Assembly: GCF_019145375.1 (NCBI RefSeq)
Contig: NZ_JAHSTX010000001.1
Coordinates: 3,447,001 to 3,511,000, forward strand
Direction of reading: 5' to 3'
Source: Pseudomonas triticicola
Lineage (GTDB): Bacteria > Pseudomonadota > Gammaproteobacteria > Pseudomonadales > Pseudomonadaceae
DNA length: 64,000 bases
The position numbers were made by a program, and so were the translations under genes. The notes under the pieces are model-generated. The model was not told where the DNA came from. It saw only the letters and a program-made list of their open reading frames with translations, and did no database searches. Shown piece by piece: positions 43,159-53,564 of the stretch; the stretch's first letter is position 1; each line of letters begins with the position of its first letter.

Positions 43159-43496
43159 ACTCGGTCACCTTTGTGGGAGCCATTCGACGCAATACCGTGA
43201 CAGTGCTGCGCCTCGAGGTGACTGCCGAATTCATCCACGAGGGCCTGGATGAACTGCACACAATAGGAGTCTGGGAAGACGCCACCTGTGTTGCAGGTTT
43301 CGGCGGTCTGTCTTCGTAATACTCCAAAACCGATGACATAAAAAAGCACTTTGACGGTTTTTTTAAGTTTATTTTGCAGAGTGACGAAAAGCCCTTGGCG
43401 GACTCCCCGTACCCCGCTAAAGTCGGAAGTCCGCCTGCATCGAATTCCTTCTGAAAATTACCCCAAGCCCAATGTTTCCGGGCTTTTTGTCGTTTC
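43159..43496. other. Intergenic region phoH / deacetylase-like gene
   Basis: This 338-base region should contain the phoH promoter. AAGCCC-AATGTTTCC-GGGCTTTTT (about 43466-43490) resembles a weak plus-strand terminator just beyond the deacetylase-like gene end. No coding frame is convincing; the frames here lack ribosome binding sites and known motifs. Confidence 0.4.
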
Positions 43497-44621
43497 TCAA
43501 CGAAACGCGTCCTGACAGTCTTCCCAGCCGATGCCGCTCTGCGCAGTCTGGGTGATCAGCCACGGTAAGGACGTCTTCACCGCATCCTGTTTCATGTTGA
43601 AATTGATCACCCCGTGCCGCCACAGCAGCATCAGGGTCAACACTCGCTGCGCGCTCGCCGGCCCCTTGAGCTTGCCGGCACCGTCCTGGGCATCGATGTC
43701 CCACAGTGCCACTTGCAGGCCCTGGCTATTGAAAAAACCCTGCGCGTCACTGCGGCGCTGGCCATCCGGCGGACGGAACAGCGGCACGTAGTTTTCCGGC
43801 AGTTTGTTCTTCACCAGATCGGCGCTGCGTCGCACCGAATCCTGCCAGTCCTGCCAATGGCTGTGGGAGCGGAACTCCCAGCCCTGCACGCCCACGCACT
43901 GCCGGGAGAAACTCGCCTGCAGGCTGCTGACCGAACGGCCGGTGAGTCGCGCCTGAATATCCTTGCCCAGAACAAAGAACGTTCCGCTCAGATTGGACTT
44001 GCGCAGGTATTCGGTCAGCCAGTCGGTGTTGTCCGGTTGCACGTTGGCGGCGCTGTCGAAGGTCAGCAGAAACAGCCGGTCGTGCATGTCGTCGCCGTTG
44101 CGCTCGTAGTCGCCGAAACGATCGAACTCGTTACTGGTTTGCGGTGACAGCGCGGCCTTGCGCATCAACTCGTCCAAGTACTGCAAATGGAAGATCCGGC
44201 TCGGCTCGGCCCACTTGGTGTAATAGCTGTCGTCGCTGACCACGAACTTGGCCGCCTGCTCGCGCAGGGTCGGCAGGTCTTCGACGAGGAAGCAGAACGA
44301 GGCGTCCTGATCGCAGCTTTGCTGGGCGTGGTTGTAGTTGGCGAGCAAGCGCTGCCAGAGGCGCTGGCGCAGCTGATTGACCGCATCGATATTGACCGTG
44401 CGCAGGCCCAGGCGCTGGGCCAGTGCCGCGTCGTCGATGGACTCGGTGCCGAGCAGGCCGCGAGCGAACATGAGAATTTCCGCCCGCGACGCGACGTCGA
44501 ACAGGGTCGGATTGCTGAGCTGCTCCGGCCAGGTCGTGCGATCCAGCGTCGCCGCATCACCGGGCGCCGCCATGGCCGCGAAGCTCAGCAGCCACGCGGT
44601 GAATATAAGAACACTGCGCAA
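43497..44621 (-). CDS. Polysaccharide-deacetylase-like exported protein with degenerate catalytic motifs
   Basis: The 374-residue product has a signal peptide (RSVLIFTAWLLSFAAMAA) and an N-terminal helical region of about 150 residues. A NodB-like barrel follows: LLTFDSAA (about 187), GTFFVLGKDI, EFRSHSHWQDW (about 250) and FRPPDGQRR (about 282). Active NodB enzymes have TFDD and HxxxH metal sites; here the second Asp is Ser and the histidine spacing is wrong, so metal-dependent activity is doubtful. A TTG at 44621 was chosen because GGAGA precedes it and the signal peptide starts cleanly; an in-frame ATG at 44654 is an alternative. It lies upstream of yaaA and the alginate operon, but no functional link is shown. 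Confidence 0.82.
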   Translation of the reverse strand: MRSVLIFTAWLLSFAAMAAPGDAATLDRTTWPEQLSNPTLFDVASRAEILMFARGLLGTESIDDAALAQRLGLRTVNIDAVNQLRQRLWQRLLANYNHAQQSCDQDASFCFLVEDLPTLREQAAKFVVSDDSYYTKWAEPSRIFHLQYLDELMRKAALSPQTSNEFDRFGDYERNGDDMHDRLFLLTFDSAANVQPDNTDWLTEYLRKSNLSGTFFVLGKDIQARLTGRSVSSLQASFSRQCVGVQGWEFRSHSHWQDWQDSVRRSADLVKNKLPENYVPLFRPPDGQRRSDAQGFFNSQGLQVALWDIDAQDGAGKLKGPASAQRVLTLMLLWRHGVINFNMKQDAVKTSLPWLITQTAQSGIGWEDCQDAFR

Positions 44622-44685
44622 AGGGATGTCTCCATAACAAAACCCGCGCGGCACTATAGCTGATGTGCAAGATTCAAGGTCGTCA

Positions 44686-44832
44686 CCCTCACCCCAGCCC
44701 TCTCCCAGAGGGAGAGGGAGCTGACCGAGCGGTTCTTTCGATATCCGTCTACCTGAGCTATCGAGTCGAACTCAAATTTGAAGCCAGCGAAGATCGGCCC
44801 CCTCTCCCTCTGGGAGAGGGCTGGGGTGAGGG
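44686..44832. repeat. Long inverted repeat, family 2, copy 1
   Basis: CCCTCACCCCAGCCCTCTCC and its inverse (ending GGCTGGGGTGAGGG) bound a 147-base element. Each end carries a nested CTCTCCC-AGAGGGAGAGGG stem. A second copy lies at 57738. It sits between the deacetylase-like gene and yaaA. It has no coding capacity and resembles a non-autonomous mobile repeat. Confidence 0.88.
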
Positions 44833-44947
44833 CAAAATCCACCAACCGTCGCAAATCCAGGCACTCGCGCCGACCTATAACCCCCATAGCTGGAGTCAAC
44901 AAGGACAACCCCCTAGAATCGCCCCCACGATCAAAGGAGACGACTTC

Positions 44948-45727
44948 ATGCTGATGGTGATTTCCCCCGCCAAGACCCTCGACTACGAAACACCGCCGGC
45001 GACCCAGCGCTTTACCCAGCCGCAGTACCTCGATCATTCCCAGGAATTGATCCAGCAGTTGCGCGAGCTGAGTCCGGCGCAGATCAGCGAGTTGATGCAC
45101 GTGTCCGACAAGATCGGTGGCCTCAACGCCGCGCGTTTCGGCAGTTGGACACCCGCCTTCACCCCGGAAAACGCCAAACAGGCGCTGCTCGCCTTCAAGG
45201 GCGATGTGTACACCGGCCTCGACGCGCAATCCTTCAGCGAAGCGCAATTCGATTACGCGCAAAAGCACCTGCGCATGCTCTCCGGCCTTTATGGCCTGCT
45301 GCGCCCGCTGGACCTGATGCAACCCTATCGCTTGGAAATGGGCACCAAACTGGCCAACGCCCGTGGCAAGGATCTGTATGCGTTCTGGGGCACGCGCATC
45401 AGCGAGTGGCTGAATGAAGCACTGGCCGATCAGGGCGATGACGTACTGCTCAACCTTGCATCCAACGAATACTTTTCTGCGGTCAAGCGCAGCGCGTTGA
45501 AGGCGCGGATCATCAACACCGAGTTCAAGGATCAGAAGAACGGCCAGTACAAGATCATCAGTTTCTACGCGAAGAAAGCGCGCGGCCTGATGAGCCGTTT
45601 TGTGATCCAGGAACGCATCAACGACCCGGCTCAGCTCAAGCACTTCGATGTACAGGGTTATCGCTACAGCGCGGAGCAATCGAAACCCGACAATCTGGTG
45701 TTTTTGCGCGACCACGCCCCGGAATAA
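44948..45727 (+). CDS. yaaA: Peroxide stress protein YaaA
   Basis: YaaA lowers free iron and so limits peroxide damage to DNA in E. coli. The 259-residue product begins [16 protein letters not shown] and has the family blocks [55 protein letters not shown] and [18 protein letters not shown] lies upstream of the ATG at 44948. A frame open further upstream runs through the inverted repeat and is not coding. Confidence 0.95.
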   Translation: MLMVISPAKTLDYETPPATQRFTQPQYLDHSQELIQQLRELSPAQISELMHVSDKIGGLNAARFGSWTPAFTPENAKQALLAFKGDVYTGLDAQSFSEAQFDYAQKHLRMLSGLYGLLRPLDLMQPYRLEMGTKLANARGKDLYAFWGTRISEWLNEALADQGDDVLLNLASNEYFSAVKRSALKARIINTEFKDQKNGQYKIISFYAKKARGLMSRFVIQERINDPAQLKHFDVQGYRYSAEQSKPDNLVFLRDHAPE

Positions 45728-45738
45728 AGCATGCCCTT

Positions 45739-45768
45739 TGCACGACTCTTTTCCTCAAGAGTCGTGCA
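45739..45768. other. Perfect 12-bp stem-loop after yaaA
   Basis: TGCACGACTCTT and AAGAGTCGTGCA are perfect inverted arms around a six-base loop, 11 bases after the yaaA stop. No T-run follows on the plus strand. It may stabilise the yaaA 3' end or act as a factor-dependent end. Confidence 0.65.
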
Positions 45769-46535
45769 GTCCGCCCGAAGTCAAAATCCCCTCGCGACAT
45801 ATCGCCAAATTCATGGCGCCAATAAAACCACACTCTATTTTCTAATTTTAGTTTCACTCGACACTGAAGTTTTTTTTCAGTAGTGGCACCTAAATTTTTT
45901 ACCCATAGTGGCACAAAACTATCGGCCCTGGTTTCGCCCCGATAACTAAAGGGCGAAATCGTTAGTGCTATCAATTTGCACCCAGTGCCATCTTCATCAA
46001 TATTTCAAAAAATTTCGGCTGGCACGATGAGCGGGCTGGAACTATGTCCAAATGCGTTGCTCATACCACCGGTAACGATTCTCGCCGAGTTTGTACGAGA
46101 TAACTTACGCAGAGCTGATAGCCATGTAACCAAGTTGTCACAGCAACTTGCCTGAGTGACTAACTAGTCTCAAAACAATCGAAGGACAGGAGATACGCAC
46201 CATTAATATCCCCTACAAAGGCCAAGGCCGCGCCCCTATAAACGTGCTCGCCTGAGCACCTAACTGCTTGATTTACCGGCTCCCTACCGGACGTCGAGCA
46301 GGCTACACGACTGCACTAGAGTCTTCCCGCACGGAAGATCGGCTGCATAACAGGGCAAGTCATAACAACAAGGCCTAGTTGCGCACTTCTTGAGTGCACT
46401 TATTAGACACTCGGAACTTTGTATGCCTGCACACGGCATTGTGGCGCCTGTAAGCCGCACTTCCGAGTGCACTAGTGACCGCTGAACACCATTAACTCCG
46501 GCCTCTAAGGCCTGATATATACAGAGGTAATTGCG
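45769..46535. promoter_or_regulatory. Long non-coding region upstream of algD
   Basis: About 770 bases, clearly A/T-richer than its surroundings, without a supported gene. algD promoters in Pseudomonas have long upstream regions for AlgU, AlgR, AmrZ and similar factors. Visible features are AGTGGCAC repeated near 45882 and 45908, GAGTGCACT repeated near 46392 and 46470, and a possible AlgU -35. I could not recognise an AlgR box. Confidence 0.6.
46413..46419 (+). promoter_or_regulatory. Candidate AlgU (sigma-22) -35 element of algD
   Basis: GGAACTT matches the -35 consensus of AlgU promoters, 116 bases before the algD ATG. A convincing -10 (TCTGA-like) at 16-17 bases was not seen, so the assignment rests on the hexamer and position. 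Confidence 0.45.
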
Positions 46536-47852
46536 ATGCGCATCAGCATATTTGGTTTGGGTTACGTTGGCGCAGTATGTGCCGGTTGCCTGTCTGCACG
46601 CGGCCATGACGTAGTTGGCGTCGATGTTGCCAAAGACAAGATCGACATGATTAACGCCGGCAAATCGCCGATTGTAGAACCAGGTCTGGGCGAACTGCTG
46701 CAACAGGGTATCCAGACCGGTCGCCTGCGCGGCACGACCAACTTCGCCGAGGCGATTCGTGATACCGACCTGTCGATGATCTGCGTCGGCACGCCAAGCA
46801 AAAAGAACGGCGATCTGGAACTGAACTACATCGAGGCCGTGTGCCGCGAGATCGGTTTTGTCCTGCGTGAAAAAACCACTCGCCACACCATCGTCGTGCG
46901 CAGCACCGTGTTGCCAGGCACCGTGGCCAACGTGGTCATCCCGATTCTGGAAGACTGCTCGGGCAAGAAGGCCGGCGTCGATTTCGGCGTTGCGGTCAAC
47001 CCGGAATTCCTCCGCGAATCCACTGCCATCGCTGACTACGATCAGCCACCGATGACCGTTATCGGCGAGTTCGATACCGCGTCGGGCGACGTTTTGCAAT
47101 CGCTGTACGAAGAGCTCGACGCACCGATCATCCGCAAGGACATCGCCGTTGCCGAGATGATCAAGTACACCTGCAACGTCTGGCACGCGACCAAAGTGAC
47201 CTTCGCCAACGAGATCGGCAACATCGCCAAAGCGGTCGGCGTCGATGGTCGTGAAGTGATGGAAGTGGTCTGCCAGGACAAGACCCTGAACCTGTCCCAG
47301 TACTACATGCGCCCGGGCTTCGCCTTCGGCGGTTCGTGCCTGCCAAAAGACGTACGTGCGCTGACCTACCGCGCCGGTTCCCTGGACGTCGAAGCACCGC
47401 TGCTCAACTCGCTGATGCGCAGTAACGAATCGCAAGTGCAGAACGCTTTCGACATCGTTGAAAGCCATGAAAAACGCAAAGTCGCCCTGCTCGGTCTGAG
47501 CTTCAAGGCCGGCACCGACGACCTGCGCGAGAGCCCGCTGGTCGAACTGGCGGAAATGCTGATCGGCAAGGGTTACGACCTGAGCATCTACGACAGCAAC
47601 GTCGAGTACGCCCGTGTCCACGGTGCGAACAAGGACTACATCGAATCGAAGATTCCGCACGTATCGTCCCTGCTCAACTCCGACTTCGACTCGGTGATCG
47701 ACAACTCCGACGTGATCATCCTCGGCAACCGCGACGAGAAATTCCGTTCGCTGGCCCAGGAAGCGCCGCAGGGCAAGCAAGTCATCGACCTGGTGGGCTT
47801 CATGTCCAAGGCCACCAGCGCCGGTAGCCGCACCGAAGGCATTTGCTGGTAA
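46536..47852 (+). CDS. algD: GDP-mannose 6-dehydrogenase
   Basis: AlgD oxidises GDP-mannose to GDP-mannuronate, the committed step of alginate synthesis. The 438-residue product has an N-terminal Rossmann fold (FGLGYVGAVCAGCLS), the central VNPEFLRESTAIADY and YTCNVWHATKVTFANEIG blocks, the catalytic cysteine in FGGSCLPKD (Cys268) and a C-terminal Rossmann-like domain (ALLGLSFKAGTDDLRESP). It opens the alginate operon after a long regulatory region. Confidence 0.98.
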   Translation: MRISIFGLGYVGAVCAGCLSARGHDVVGVDVAKDKIDMINAGKSPIVEPGLGELLQQGIQTGRLRGTTNFAEAIRDTDLSMICVGTPSKKNGDLELNYIEAVCREIGFVLREKTTRHTIVVRSTVLPGTVANVVIPILEDCSGKKAGVDFGVAVNPEFLRESTAIADYDQPPMTVIGEFDTASGDVLQSLYEELDAPIIRKDIAVAEMIKYTCNVWHATKVTFANEIGNIAKAVGVDGREVMEVVCQDKTLNLSQYYMRPGFAFGGSCLPKDVRALTYRAGSLDVEAPLLNSLMRSNESQVQNAFDIVESHEKRKVALLGLSFKAGTDDLRESPLVELAEMLIGKGYDLSIYDSNVEYARVHGANKDYIESKIPHVSSLLNSDFDSVIDNSDVIILGNRDEKFRSLAQEAPQGKQVIDLVGFMSKATSAGSRTEGICW

Positions 47853-47876
47853 CGCAGCCCCAAGCGACAAGCGTCG

Positions 47877-47907
47877 AGCTGCAAGTCAACGCGATTGGCT
47901 TGCAGCT
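47877..47907. repeat. AAGCTTGCAGCTT-type repeat between algD and alg8
   Basis: AGCTGCAAG and CTTGCAGCT form 9-bp inverted arms, followed at once by more CTTGAAGCTTGCAACTTGC words up to about 47929. The same word family recurs between algF and algA. In alginate mRNA it would form a local hairpin. Confidence 0.75.
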
Positions 47908-47951
47908 TGAAGCTTGCAACTTGCAGCTTCCCTTACCTTCGGATGACGGTT

Positions 47952-49433
47952 ATGACCAAGCTCAAACATTTTTTTCTGCAATCAGCCGGCTGGCTTTTTT
48001 ATCTCAGTCTGCTGATGGGCCTGGCCTTGATGCTGCCCACGTCCACATTCGACTCCGAGTCGAAGGACTTCATTTTCCTGATTGGCGCCGTGGGTATCTG
48101 GCGCTACTCGATGGGTGCAACGCACTTTGTGCGCGGCATGATTTTTCTCTACATCGTTTACCCGCACCTGCGTCGCAAAGTACGCAAGCTGGGTAAAGCG
48201 GCCGACCCGTCGCATGTGTTTCTGATGGTCACCAGCTTTCGTATTGACGCGCTGACCACCGCGCAGGTCTACAGCTCGGTGATCCGCGAAGCCATCGACT
48301 GCGAACTGCCGACCACCATTGTCTGCTCGATCGTGGAAATGTCCGACGAGTTGCTGGTCAAGGCGCTGTGGGCGCGGATGAATCCGCCGGAGCGGGTCAA
48401 GCTCGACTTCGTGCGTATTCCCGGGACCGGCAAGCGCGATGGTCTGGCCTTCGGTTTCCGCGCGATCTCCCGTCACCTGCCGGACGACCGTGCCGTGGTG
48501 GCCGTGATCGACGGCGACACCGTGCTCGGCGAAGGCGTCGTGCGCAAGACCGTGCCGTGGTTCCAGCTGTTCGGCAATGTCGGCGGCCTGACCACCAACG
48601 AGTTCTGCGAAGTGCGCGGCGGCTACATCATGAGCGAATGGCACAAGCTGCGTTTCGCCCAGCGCCACATCAACATGTGCTCGATGGCCCTGTCCAAGCG
48701 CGTACTGACCATGACCGGGCGGATGTCGGTATTCAAAGCCTCCGTGGTGACCAATCCGGAATTCATCGCCGACGTTGAAAGCGACTCGCTGCAACACTGG
48801 CGTCTGGGCCGCTTCAAGTTCCTGACCGGTGACGACAAGTCGAGCTGGTTCAGCCTGATGCGCCTGGGTTACGACACCTTCTACGTGCCGGACGCCGCGA
48901 TCAACACCGTTGAGCATCCGCCGGAAAAGAGCTTCATCAAGGCCAGCCGCAAGCTGATGTTCCGCTGGTACGGCAACAACCTGCGCCAGAACTCCCGTGC
49001 ACTGGGTCTGGGTATCCGTCGCCTCGGCGCGTTCACCTCGGTGGTGCTGTTCGACCAGCGCGTGTCGATGTGGACTTCGCTGCTCGGCCTGACCGTCGCA
49101 CTGATCGCCAGCTTCAAGTACGGCACCGCGTTCATCCTCGTGTACCTGCTGTGGATCGGTATCACCCGCCTGATCCTGACGCTGTTGCTGTCGTGTTCCG
49201 GCCACCGCATCGGCCCTGCTTACCCGGCGATTCTGTATTACAACCAGATCGTTGGCGCCCTGGTGAAGATCTACGTGTTCTTCCGCCTCGACCAACAATC
49301 CTGGACTCGCCAGCCCACATCCCTGACCCGTGATCTCGCCAGCTTTCAACGTTGGTTCAACACCTGGTCGTCTCGGACCATGACCTTCTCCGCCGGCAGC
49401 ATTTTTGTCGCCGTGCTGCTGATGATGGTCTGA
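47952..49433 (+). CDS. alg8: Alginate polymerase glycosyltransferase
   Basis: Alg8 is the inner-membrane GT2 glycosyltransferase that polymerises mannuronate from GDP-mannuronate. The 493-residue product has N-terminal membrane helices ([19 protein letters not shown]), a cytoplasmic GT2 domain with [13 protein letters not shown] (DxD-like), [16 protein letters not shown] and [18 protein letters not shown], and C-terminal helices. The QHWRLGRFK stretch carries the QxxRW-like motif. The ATG at 47952 gives the known N-terminus; earlier in-frame starts lie in the repeat. Confidence 0.97.
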   Translation: MTKLKHFFLQSAGWLFYLSLLMGLALMLPTSTFDSESKDFIFLIGAVGIWRYSMGATHFVRGMIFLYIVYPHLRRKVRKLGKAADPSHVFLMVTSFRIDALTTAQVYSSVIREAIDCELPTTIVCSIVEMSDELLVKALWARMNPPERVKLDFVRIPGTGKRDGLAFGFRAISRHLPDDRAVVAVIDGDTVLGEGVVRKTVPWFQLFGNVGGLTTNEFCEVRGGYIMSEWHKLRFAQRHINMCSMALSKRVLTMTGRMSVFKASVVTNPEFIADVESDSLQHWRLGRFKFLTGDDKSSWFSLMRLGYDTFYVPDAAINTVEHPPEKSFIKASRKLMFRWYGNNLRQNSRALGLGIRRLGAFTSVVLFDQRVSMWTSLLGLTVALIASFKYGTAFILVYLLWIGITRLILTLLLSCSGHRIGPAYPAILYYNQIVGALVKIYVFFRLDQQSWTRQPTSLTRDLASFQRWFNTWSSRTMTFSAGSIFVAVLLMMV

Positions 49434-49468
49434 CCCGCTCCTATTGAATTAACAAGGAAATCGCCCCT

Positions 49469-50638
49469 ATGAATACCGCCGTCAACGTCAACGTAGTGCA
49501 TGAATCCGAAGCCCAGCGCCAGCACGCTCGCGTGAAAATCCCGGCCAAGCTGCGTTTCTTCGGCCCTGACCGGACGCCGCTCGAAGCGCGGGTCCTCGAT
49601 CTGTCGGCTGGCGGTCTGGCGTTCAACGCCGGGCAGATGCCGCTGACCATCGGCGAGGTGTACAAGGCGCGTCTGCAATTTGTCATCGACAACCTCGGCC
49701 TGGCCATGGACGTTGAACTGCAGGTGCGTTCTTTCGATCGCGCCACCGGCCGCGCCGGCTGCCAGTTCCAGAACCTCGAGCCGCAGGACATTTCCACCCT
49801 GCGCCACCTGATCACTTCGCACCTGGCCGGCGACATCGTCAGCATCGGCGAAGTACTGGCGACCCTGCAGCGCGACAACTTCACCAAGGCGCGCAAGAAC
49901 AAGACCAACGACACCGGCATGACCCCGTTCGGCCGCCTGAAAGCCGTGACCTTCAGCGCCGGTATTTTCGCTGTTGGCCTGGTTGCTGCCGGTTTCATCT
50001 TCAAGTCGGTGTACGGCATGTACTTCGTCAGCCACGCGCAGGCCGGTCTGGTCAGCGTGCCGGGGATGAACATCACCATGCCGCGCGACGGCACCGTGCA
50101 GAGCCTGGTCAAGTCCGACGGCGTTGCCGCCAAAGGCGCACCACTGGCGACCTTCAGCACCAGCATGCTCGACGTGCTCAAGGGCCATCTGGCCGAAGAC
50201 CAACTGGCCCCGGCCAAGGTTGAAGAACTGTTCGGCAAGCAAATGACCGGCACCCTGACTTCGCCGTGCGACTGCACCGTGGCCCAGCAACTGGTGGCTG
50301 ACGGTCAGTACGCGAGCAAGGGCGACGTGATCTTCCAGTTGGTACCGCGCAACACCCAGGCCAACGTTGAAGCTCGCTTCTCCTATCGCCAGTTCGGCGA
50401 CGTGCGTCCAGGCACTCCGGTGAGCTTCCAGATCGCTGGCGAAGACAAGACCCGCACCGGCAAGATCGTCAGCAGCACCAGCCTGAAGAGCGCCGACCTG
50501 TCCTCCGACATCCGCGTACAGATCAAGCCAGACGAGCCGCTCGACAGCAGCCTGGCCGGCCGCCCGGTGGAAGTGAACAGCGACCGTGGCCCGAACCTGA
50601 ACTGGCTGATCGACAAAGCCATGGCTGCCGGTCTTTAA
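49469..50638 (+). CDS. alg44: Alginate biosynthesis c-di-GMP receptor Alg44
   Basis: Alg44 activates alginate polymerisation when its PilZ domain binds c-di-GMP. The 389-residue product has the PilZ motifs RQHAR (Arg17, Arg21) and DLSAGG (Asp44, Ser46) at the positions known for P. aeruginosa. One membrane helix follows (about 160-190) and then a periplasmic membrane-fusion-type domain (MNITMPRDGTVQSLVKSDG). All c-di-GMP ligands are intact, so the operon should be c-di-GMP dependent. Confidence 0.97.
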   Translation: MNTAVNVNVVHESEAQRQHARVKIPAKLRFFGPDRTPLEARVLDLSAGGLAFNAGQMPLTIGEVYKARLQFVIDNLGLAMDVELQVRSFDRATGRAGCQFQNLEPQDISTLRHLITSHLAGDIVSIGEVLATLQRDNFTKARKNKTNDTGMTPFGRLKAVTFSAGIFAVGLVAAGFIFKSVYGMYFVSHAQAGLVSVPGMNITMPRDGTVQSLVKSDGVAAKGAPLATFSTSMLDVLKGHLAEDQLAPAKVEELFGKQMTGTLTSPCDCTVAQQLVADGQYASKGDVIFQLVPRNTQANVEARFSYRQFGDVRPGTPVSFQIAGEDKTRTGKIVSSTSLKSADLSSDIRVQIKPDEPLDSSLAGRPVEVNSDRGPNLNWLIDKAMAAGL

Positions 50639-50647
50639 GTCGAGGAC

Positions 50648-52060
50648 ATGCCTGTGACTACTCCACCCATCCTCAGAACACCGCTATCACTGTGTGCCCT
50701 GGCATTGGCGGTGAGTCTGGCCGGTTGCGCCGGGCTGCCCGACCAGCGTCTGGCCAACGAAGCGCTCAAGCGTGGCGACACCGCCACCGCTGCGCAGAAC
50801 TACCAGCAACTGGCCGATCTGGGTTACAGCGAGGCGCAAGTCGGCCTGGCCGATATCCAGGTCGACAGCCGCGACCCGGCGCAGATGAAACAGGCCGAGG
50901 CGACTTACCGCGCAGCGGCCAGCGTGTCGCCGCGTGCCCAGGCACGTCTCGGTCGTCTGCTGGTGGCCAAGCCGGGCTCCACCGAAGCCGAGCACCACGA
51001 AGCCGAAACCCTGCTGAAAAAAGCCGCCGCCAATGGCGAAGGCAACACGTTGATCCCGCTGGCGATGCTGTACCTGCAATACCCGCACAGCTTCCCCAAC
51101 ATCAACGCGCAGCAGCAGATCGATCAGTGGCGCAAGTCGGGTTACCCGGAAGCCGGTCTGGCGCAGGTGCTGCTGTATCGCACCCAAGGCACCTACGACC
51201 AGCACCTGGATGACGTGGAAAAAATCTGCAAGGCTGCGCTCAACACCACCGACATCTGCTACGTCGAACTCGCCACCGTCTACCAGAAACGTGGCCAGCC
51301 GGAGCAACAGGCCGAGCTGATCAAGCAGATGCAGGCCGGTTACAGCCGTGGCACCGTCACTGCGCAGCGTGTCGACTCCGTAGCCCGCGTGCTGGCCGAT
51401 TCGACCCTGGGCAAGACCGACGAAAAAACCGCGCAGTCGTTGCTTGAGCCGATCGCTCCGGGCTACCCGGCGTCGTGGGTCACCCTCGCGCAATTGCTTT
51501 ACGACTTCCCCGAACTGGGCGACGTCGACCAGATGATGAAGTACCTGGACAACGGCCGCGCCGCCGACCAGCCGCGCGCCGAACTGTTGCTGGGCAAGGT
51601 CTACTACGAAGGCAAACTGGTCCCGGCTGACGCGAAAGTCGCCGAGGAACATTTCCAGAAAGCCGTCGGCCGCGAAGTCGCTGCCGACTACTACCTCGGC
51701 CAGATCTACCGTCGTGGCTACCTGGGCAAGGTCTACCCGCAGAAGGCTCTCGACCACCTGCTGACCGCTGCGCGCAACGGCCAGAACAGTGCCGACTTCG
51801 CCATCGCCCAACTGTTCTCGCAAGGCAAGGGCACCAAGCCCGATCCGCTGAACGCTTACGTGTTCAGCCAACTGGCCAAGGCGCAGAACACCCCGCAAGC
51901 CGATGAACTGGCAGCGACCCTCGAGGCGCAACTGCCGCCCGAGCGCCTGCCCGAAGCCCGCCGCCTGTTGCAACAGGAACAGGCCAGCCGTGGCGCCCTG
52001 AACTCGAACACGCTGCAACTGCACGCCCTGCAAGAAGAAGACGGCGAGGAAAAACTATGA
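50648..52060 (+). CDS. algK: Alginate export lipoprotein AlgK
   Basis: AlgK is an outer-membrane lipoprotein with TPR/Sel1-like repeats that helps place AlgE and links the periplasmic complex. The 470-residue product has a lipobox LAGC (Cys about 27) and many helical repeats ([41 protein letters not shown]). The start follows alg44 by nine bases; its end overlaps the start of algE. Confidence 0.95.
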   Translation: MPVTTPPILRTPLSLCALALAVSLAGCAGLPDQRLANEALKRGDTATAAQNYQQLADLGYSEAQVGLADIQVDSRDPAQMKQAEATYRAAASVSPRAQARLGRLLVAKPGSTEAEHHEAETLLKKAAANGEGNTLIPLAMLYLQYPHSFPNINAQQQIDQWRKSGYPEAGLAQVLLYRTQGTYDQHLDDVEKICKAALNTTDICYVELATVYQKRGQPEQQAELIKQMQAGYSRGTVTAQRVDSVARVLADSTLGKTDEKTAQSLLEPIAPGYPASWVTLAQLLYDFPELGDVDQMMKYLDNGRAADQPRAELLLGKVYYEGKLVPADAKVAEEHFQKAVGREVAADYYLGQIYRRGYLGKVYPQKALDHLLTAARNGQNSADFAIAQLFSQGKGTKPDPLNAYVFSQLAKAQNTPQADELAATLEAQLPPERLPEARRLLQQEQASRGALNSNTLQLHALQEEDGEEKL

Positions 52061-53538
52061 AGCTGAACCCATTCGTGAAGGCCGGTATTGGCCTCACCTT
52101 CGCGCTGATCTGGTCTTGCCCGACACTGGCTGCGATGACTGAAAGCAAGAACTTCGGTCTGGAAGTGAAACTCACCGGCCAGTCCGAAGACGACCGTGAC
52201 CTTGGCACTGCCGGCGGCGGCGACGTCAACGGCGTGGGCCTCGACCTGCGTCCGTGGATTTACGGCGAGAGCGGCGCGTGGAGCGCCTATGCGATGGGTC
52301 AGGCCGTGACCTCGACCGACATCATCGAGACCGACACCCTGCAACAATCGGACGGCGAACAGACTACCGACAGCGGCGATCGCGAAACCAAGAAAAACTA
52401 CCTGGCGATGCGCGAGTTCTGGGTCGGCTACAGCGGCTTCACGCCCTACCCTGGCGAGATTCTGAAGTTCGGTCGTCAGCGTCTGCGCAATGACGACGGC
52501 CAATGGCGCGACACCAACATCGAAGCGCTGAACTGGACCTTCGATACCACACTGCTGCGCGCCAATGCCGGTGTCGCCGAGCGTTTCAGCGAATACCGCA
52601 CCGACTTGAAAGAGCTGGCGCCGAAAGACAAGGATCGCCTGCACGCCTACGCCGACGCTGCTTACCAGTGGACGCCGGGGCAGTGGGTCGGCATTCGCGG
52701 CCACCACACTCACGATGACGGCAAACTCGATTACGCCGAGCCGGGCGTCCCGCGCGATTCGCTGGACAAGACCGAGAACGGCGACATCAGCTGGATCGGC
52801 CTGACTGCCGACAGCGACGCCTACAACTGGCGCAACACCAACACCGTCAACTACTGGGGCAGCATCACCGGCATGAGCGGCGACCGCGACACGGTCAACG
52901 CGCTGAACGCCGATGGCACGCGCCCGACACAAGCCAAGCGCAGCGATGACATCAGCGGCTGGGCAGCCGATGTCGGCGTGCGTCTGCGCCTCGATCCGCA
53001 GTGGCAAGTCGGCGGTGCCTACGCCCGCGCCAGTGCCGATTACGAACAGAACGGTCTGGAGAGCAACCGCTCCAACTACACCGGTACCCGCTCGCGCGTG
53101 CACCGTTTCGGCGAAGCGTTCCGTGGCGAAATGAACAACATGCAGACCGCCACCCTGTTCGGTTCGTGGATGGTCAACGACGAGTACGACGCCAGCCTGA
53201 TCTACCACAAGTTCTGGCGTGTCGACGGCAACAAGCCGGTCGGCAGCAACGGCATCAACGCGGTGGAAAACAACACCGACGACGTCACCGGCGCAATCCT
53301 CTCCAGCACATCCTTGCCGCTTGAAGATGGCAACAAGGACCTGGGTCAGGAAATGGACCTGGTCGTCACCAAGTACTTCAAGCAGGGCCTGTTGCCGGCG
53401 GCGTTGAGCCAGTCGATCGACGAGCCTTCGGCACTGGTGCGTTTCCGTGGCGGTGTGTTCAAACCGGGCGATGCCTACGGCAGCCAGGTTGATTCCTACA
53501 TGCACCGCGCATTCATTGACGTGATCTGGCGCTTCTGA
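52057..53538 (+). CDS. algE: Alginate outer-membrane export porin AlgE
   Basis: AlgE is an 18-stranded beta-barrel through which alginate leaves the cell. The 493-residue product has a signal peptide ending near TLAAM and many amphipathic strands ending in an aromatic-rich C-terminal strand (FIDVIWRF, terminal Phe), typical of barrel insertion. Motifs such as [23 protein letters not shown] occur near residue 125. It overlaps algK by four bases (ATGA) and abuts algG. Confidence 0.96.
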   Translation: MKLNPFVKAGIGLTFALIWSCPTLAAMTESKNFGLEVKLTGQSEDDRDLGTAGGGDVNGVGLDLRPWIYGESGAWSAYAMGQAVTSTDIIETDTLQQSDGEQTTDSGDRETKKNYLAMREFWVGYSGFTPYPGEILKFGRQRLRNDDGQWRDTNIEALNWTFDTTLLRANAGVAERFSEYRTDLKELAPKDKDRLHAYADAAYQWTPGQWVGIRGHHTHDDGKLDYAEPGVPRDSLDKTENGDISWIGLTADSDAYNWRNTNTVNYWGSITGMSGDRDTVNALNADGTRPTQAKRSDDISGWAADVGVRLRLDPQWQVGGAYARASADYEQNGLESNRSNYTGTRSRVHRFGEAFRGEMNNMQTATLFGSWMVNDEYDASLIYHKFWRVDGNKPVGSNGINAVENNTDDVTGAILSSTSLPLEDGNKDLGQEMDLVVTKYFKQGLLPAALSQSIDEPSALVRFRGGVFKPGDAYGSQVDSYMHRAFIDVIWRF

Positions 53539-53564
53539 TGCAAACCGCCAAGGGAGTGCCCGAC

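Noticed and set aside
45728..46535. Search for a tRNA or known small RNA upstream of algD
   Set aside because: No cloverleaf, T-loop (GTTCRA) context or familiar sRNA was recognised by eye.
46284..47870. Long minus-strand frame of 528 codons opposite algD
   Set aside because: It is the antisense shadow of algD, which is certain from its catalytic and Rossmann motifs. GC-rich Pseudomonas genes often leave such open antisense frames.
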